Shown here one piece after another: positions 5,289-5,683 of a stretch of DNA of 5,683 nucleotides. The first letter of the stretch is position 1. Every line of letters begins with the position of its first letter. The notes under the pieces are model-generated. The model was not told the origin of the DNA, ran no database searches, and was given only the letters and a program-made list of their open reading frames with translations. The stretch is from DATAOG01 sp046727895 (GTDB taxonomy: Bacteria; Pseudomonadota; Alphaproteobacteria; Geminicoccales; Geminicoccaceae), in NCBI GenBank assembly GCA_046727895.1, contig JBKPDM010000475.1, positions 1 through 5,683 of the forward strand. Direction: 5' to 3'. The position numbers and the translations under genes were made by a program.

Positions 5289-5683
5289 ATGAGCGATCCC
5301 GGCGCGACTGAGCCCATCTGCCCGTCCTGCGGCGGCTCGGGCATGACGTTCTATGAGCTCCACGACGTGCCGGTGCACCAGGTCAAGCTGGTGGCCAGCC
5401 GCGCCGAAGCGCTGAGCCGCCGCAAGGGTGACATCCGGCTGGCGTTCTGTCGCGACTGCGGCTTCGTCTGGAACGCCGCCTTCGATCCGGCGAAGATGCA
5501 ATACGAGGAGGACTACGAATCGACCCAGGCGGTCTCGCCAACCTTCAACAGCTTCCACGATCGCCTCGCCCACGACCTGATCGAGCGCTTCGATCTGCAC
5601 GGCAAGAAGATCGTCGAGCTCGGCTGCGGCCAGGGCGAGTTCATCACCATGCTCGCCGAGTATGGCGACAACCATGGTTACGG
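5289..5683 (+). CDS. Class I SAM-dependent methyltransferase with N-terminal zinc ribbon, N-terminal part (3' end outside window)
   Basis: The first 131 codons of a class I methyltransferase, open to the window edge. Seen: CPSCG (C11, C14) and, after about 40 residues, CRDCG (C53, C56), forming a probable zinc site. Then come FVWNAAFDPAKMQYEEDYE (58-76 region), a stretch common in methyltransferases of polysaccharide and glycosylation clusters, and the SAM-binding motif VELGCGQGEFI at about residues 109-119. The spacing of cysteines recalls the C-methyltransferase before it, but the SAM motif is the classical GCGxG rather than SNDG, so this is a different subfamily and not a recent duplicate. 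The start is ATG 5289, with GGAG (5276-5279) 9 bases upstream. The gap of 90 bases to the previous gene holds no gene and no T-run terminator; small GC-rich dyads occur (for example GACCG/CGGTC within 5234-5252), and read-through from the cassette is likely. The acceptor is unknown; C-, N- or O-methylation of a sugar or peptide is possible. Confidence 0.88.
   Translation, partial: MSDPGATEPICPSCGGSGMTFYELHDVPVHQVKLVASRAEALSRRKGDIRLAFCRDCGFVWNAAFDPAKMQYEEDYESTQAVSPTFNSFHDRLAHDLIERFDLHGKKIVELGCGQGEFITMLAEYGDNHGY

Noticed and set aside
3819..5675. A 618-codon open frame on the minus strand across the C-methyltransferase and neighbours
   Set aside because: It is the antisense frame of three clear plus-strand genes, with low-complexity composition rich in Ala, Arg, Glu and Asp and no domain motif. 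Such frames are common in GC-rich coding DNA.

Overview
The window is high-GC bacterial DNA with the codon bias of a GC-rich proteobacterium. An alphaproteobacterium, perhaps of the Rhodospirillales type, is my best guess from the look of the proteins. There is no rRNA or other marker to settle it. It holds seven protein genes, two of them cut by the window edges, and I see no tRNA, CRISPR array, transposase or prophage gene.

Left part (1-1736), unrelated housekeeping or accessory genes. The window opens inside a class I SAM-dependent methyltransferase (+, ends 465). It converges on a membrane-anchored staphylococcal-nuclease-like protein (-, 504-1031), with a small GC-rich hairpin between them. 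The nuclease starts at TTG but has a strong Shine-Dalgarno and a good sigma70-like promoter (1094-1123) with a hairpin in its predicted leader. Behind it, on the same strand, lies a GFA-family zinc-cysteine protein (-, 1284-1718, or to 1736 with the upstream start).

Middle (1737-2135), a gene-free stretch of about 400 bases between the divergent GFA gene and the sugar genes. It contains three separate inverted repeats (1758-1798, 1833-1867, 1899-1934) and a short direct repeat. No intact gene or convincing sugar-operon promoter was found there.

Right part (2136-5683), a co-directional sugar-nucleotide cassette. It runs from an RfbF-type glucose-1-phosphate cytidylyltransferase, through an NAD-dependent extended SDR (2 bp downstream) and a TylC3/NovU/TcaB9-type sugar C-methyltransferase, to a second zinc-ribbon class I methyltransferase that runs off the end. 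The likely theme is synthesis of an activated (CDP-linked), methyl-branched or otherwise methylated sugar for a surface polysaccharide or a glycosylated product. The classical CDP-glucose 4,6-dehydratase (RfbG) is not in the window, and the SDR lacks the dehydratase signature. The keto-sugar step must therefore be encoded elsewhere or be done differently. The most interesting points are this atypical cassette, the altered active-site signatures in RfbF (KSKAM, CDG) and in the C-methyltransferase (YHQH), and the cluster of dyads upstream.
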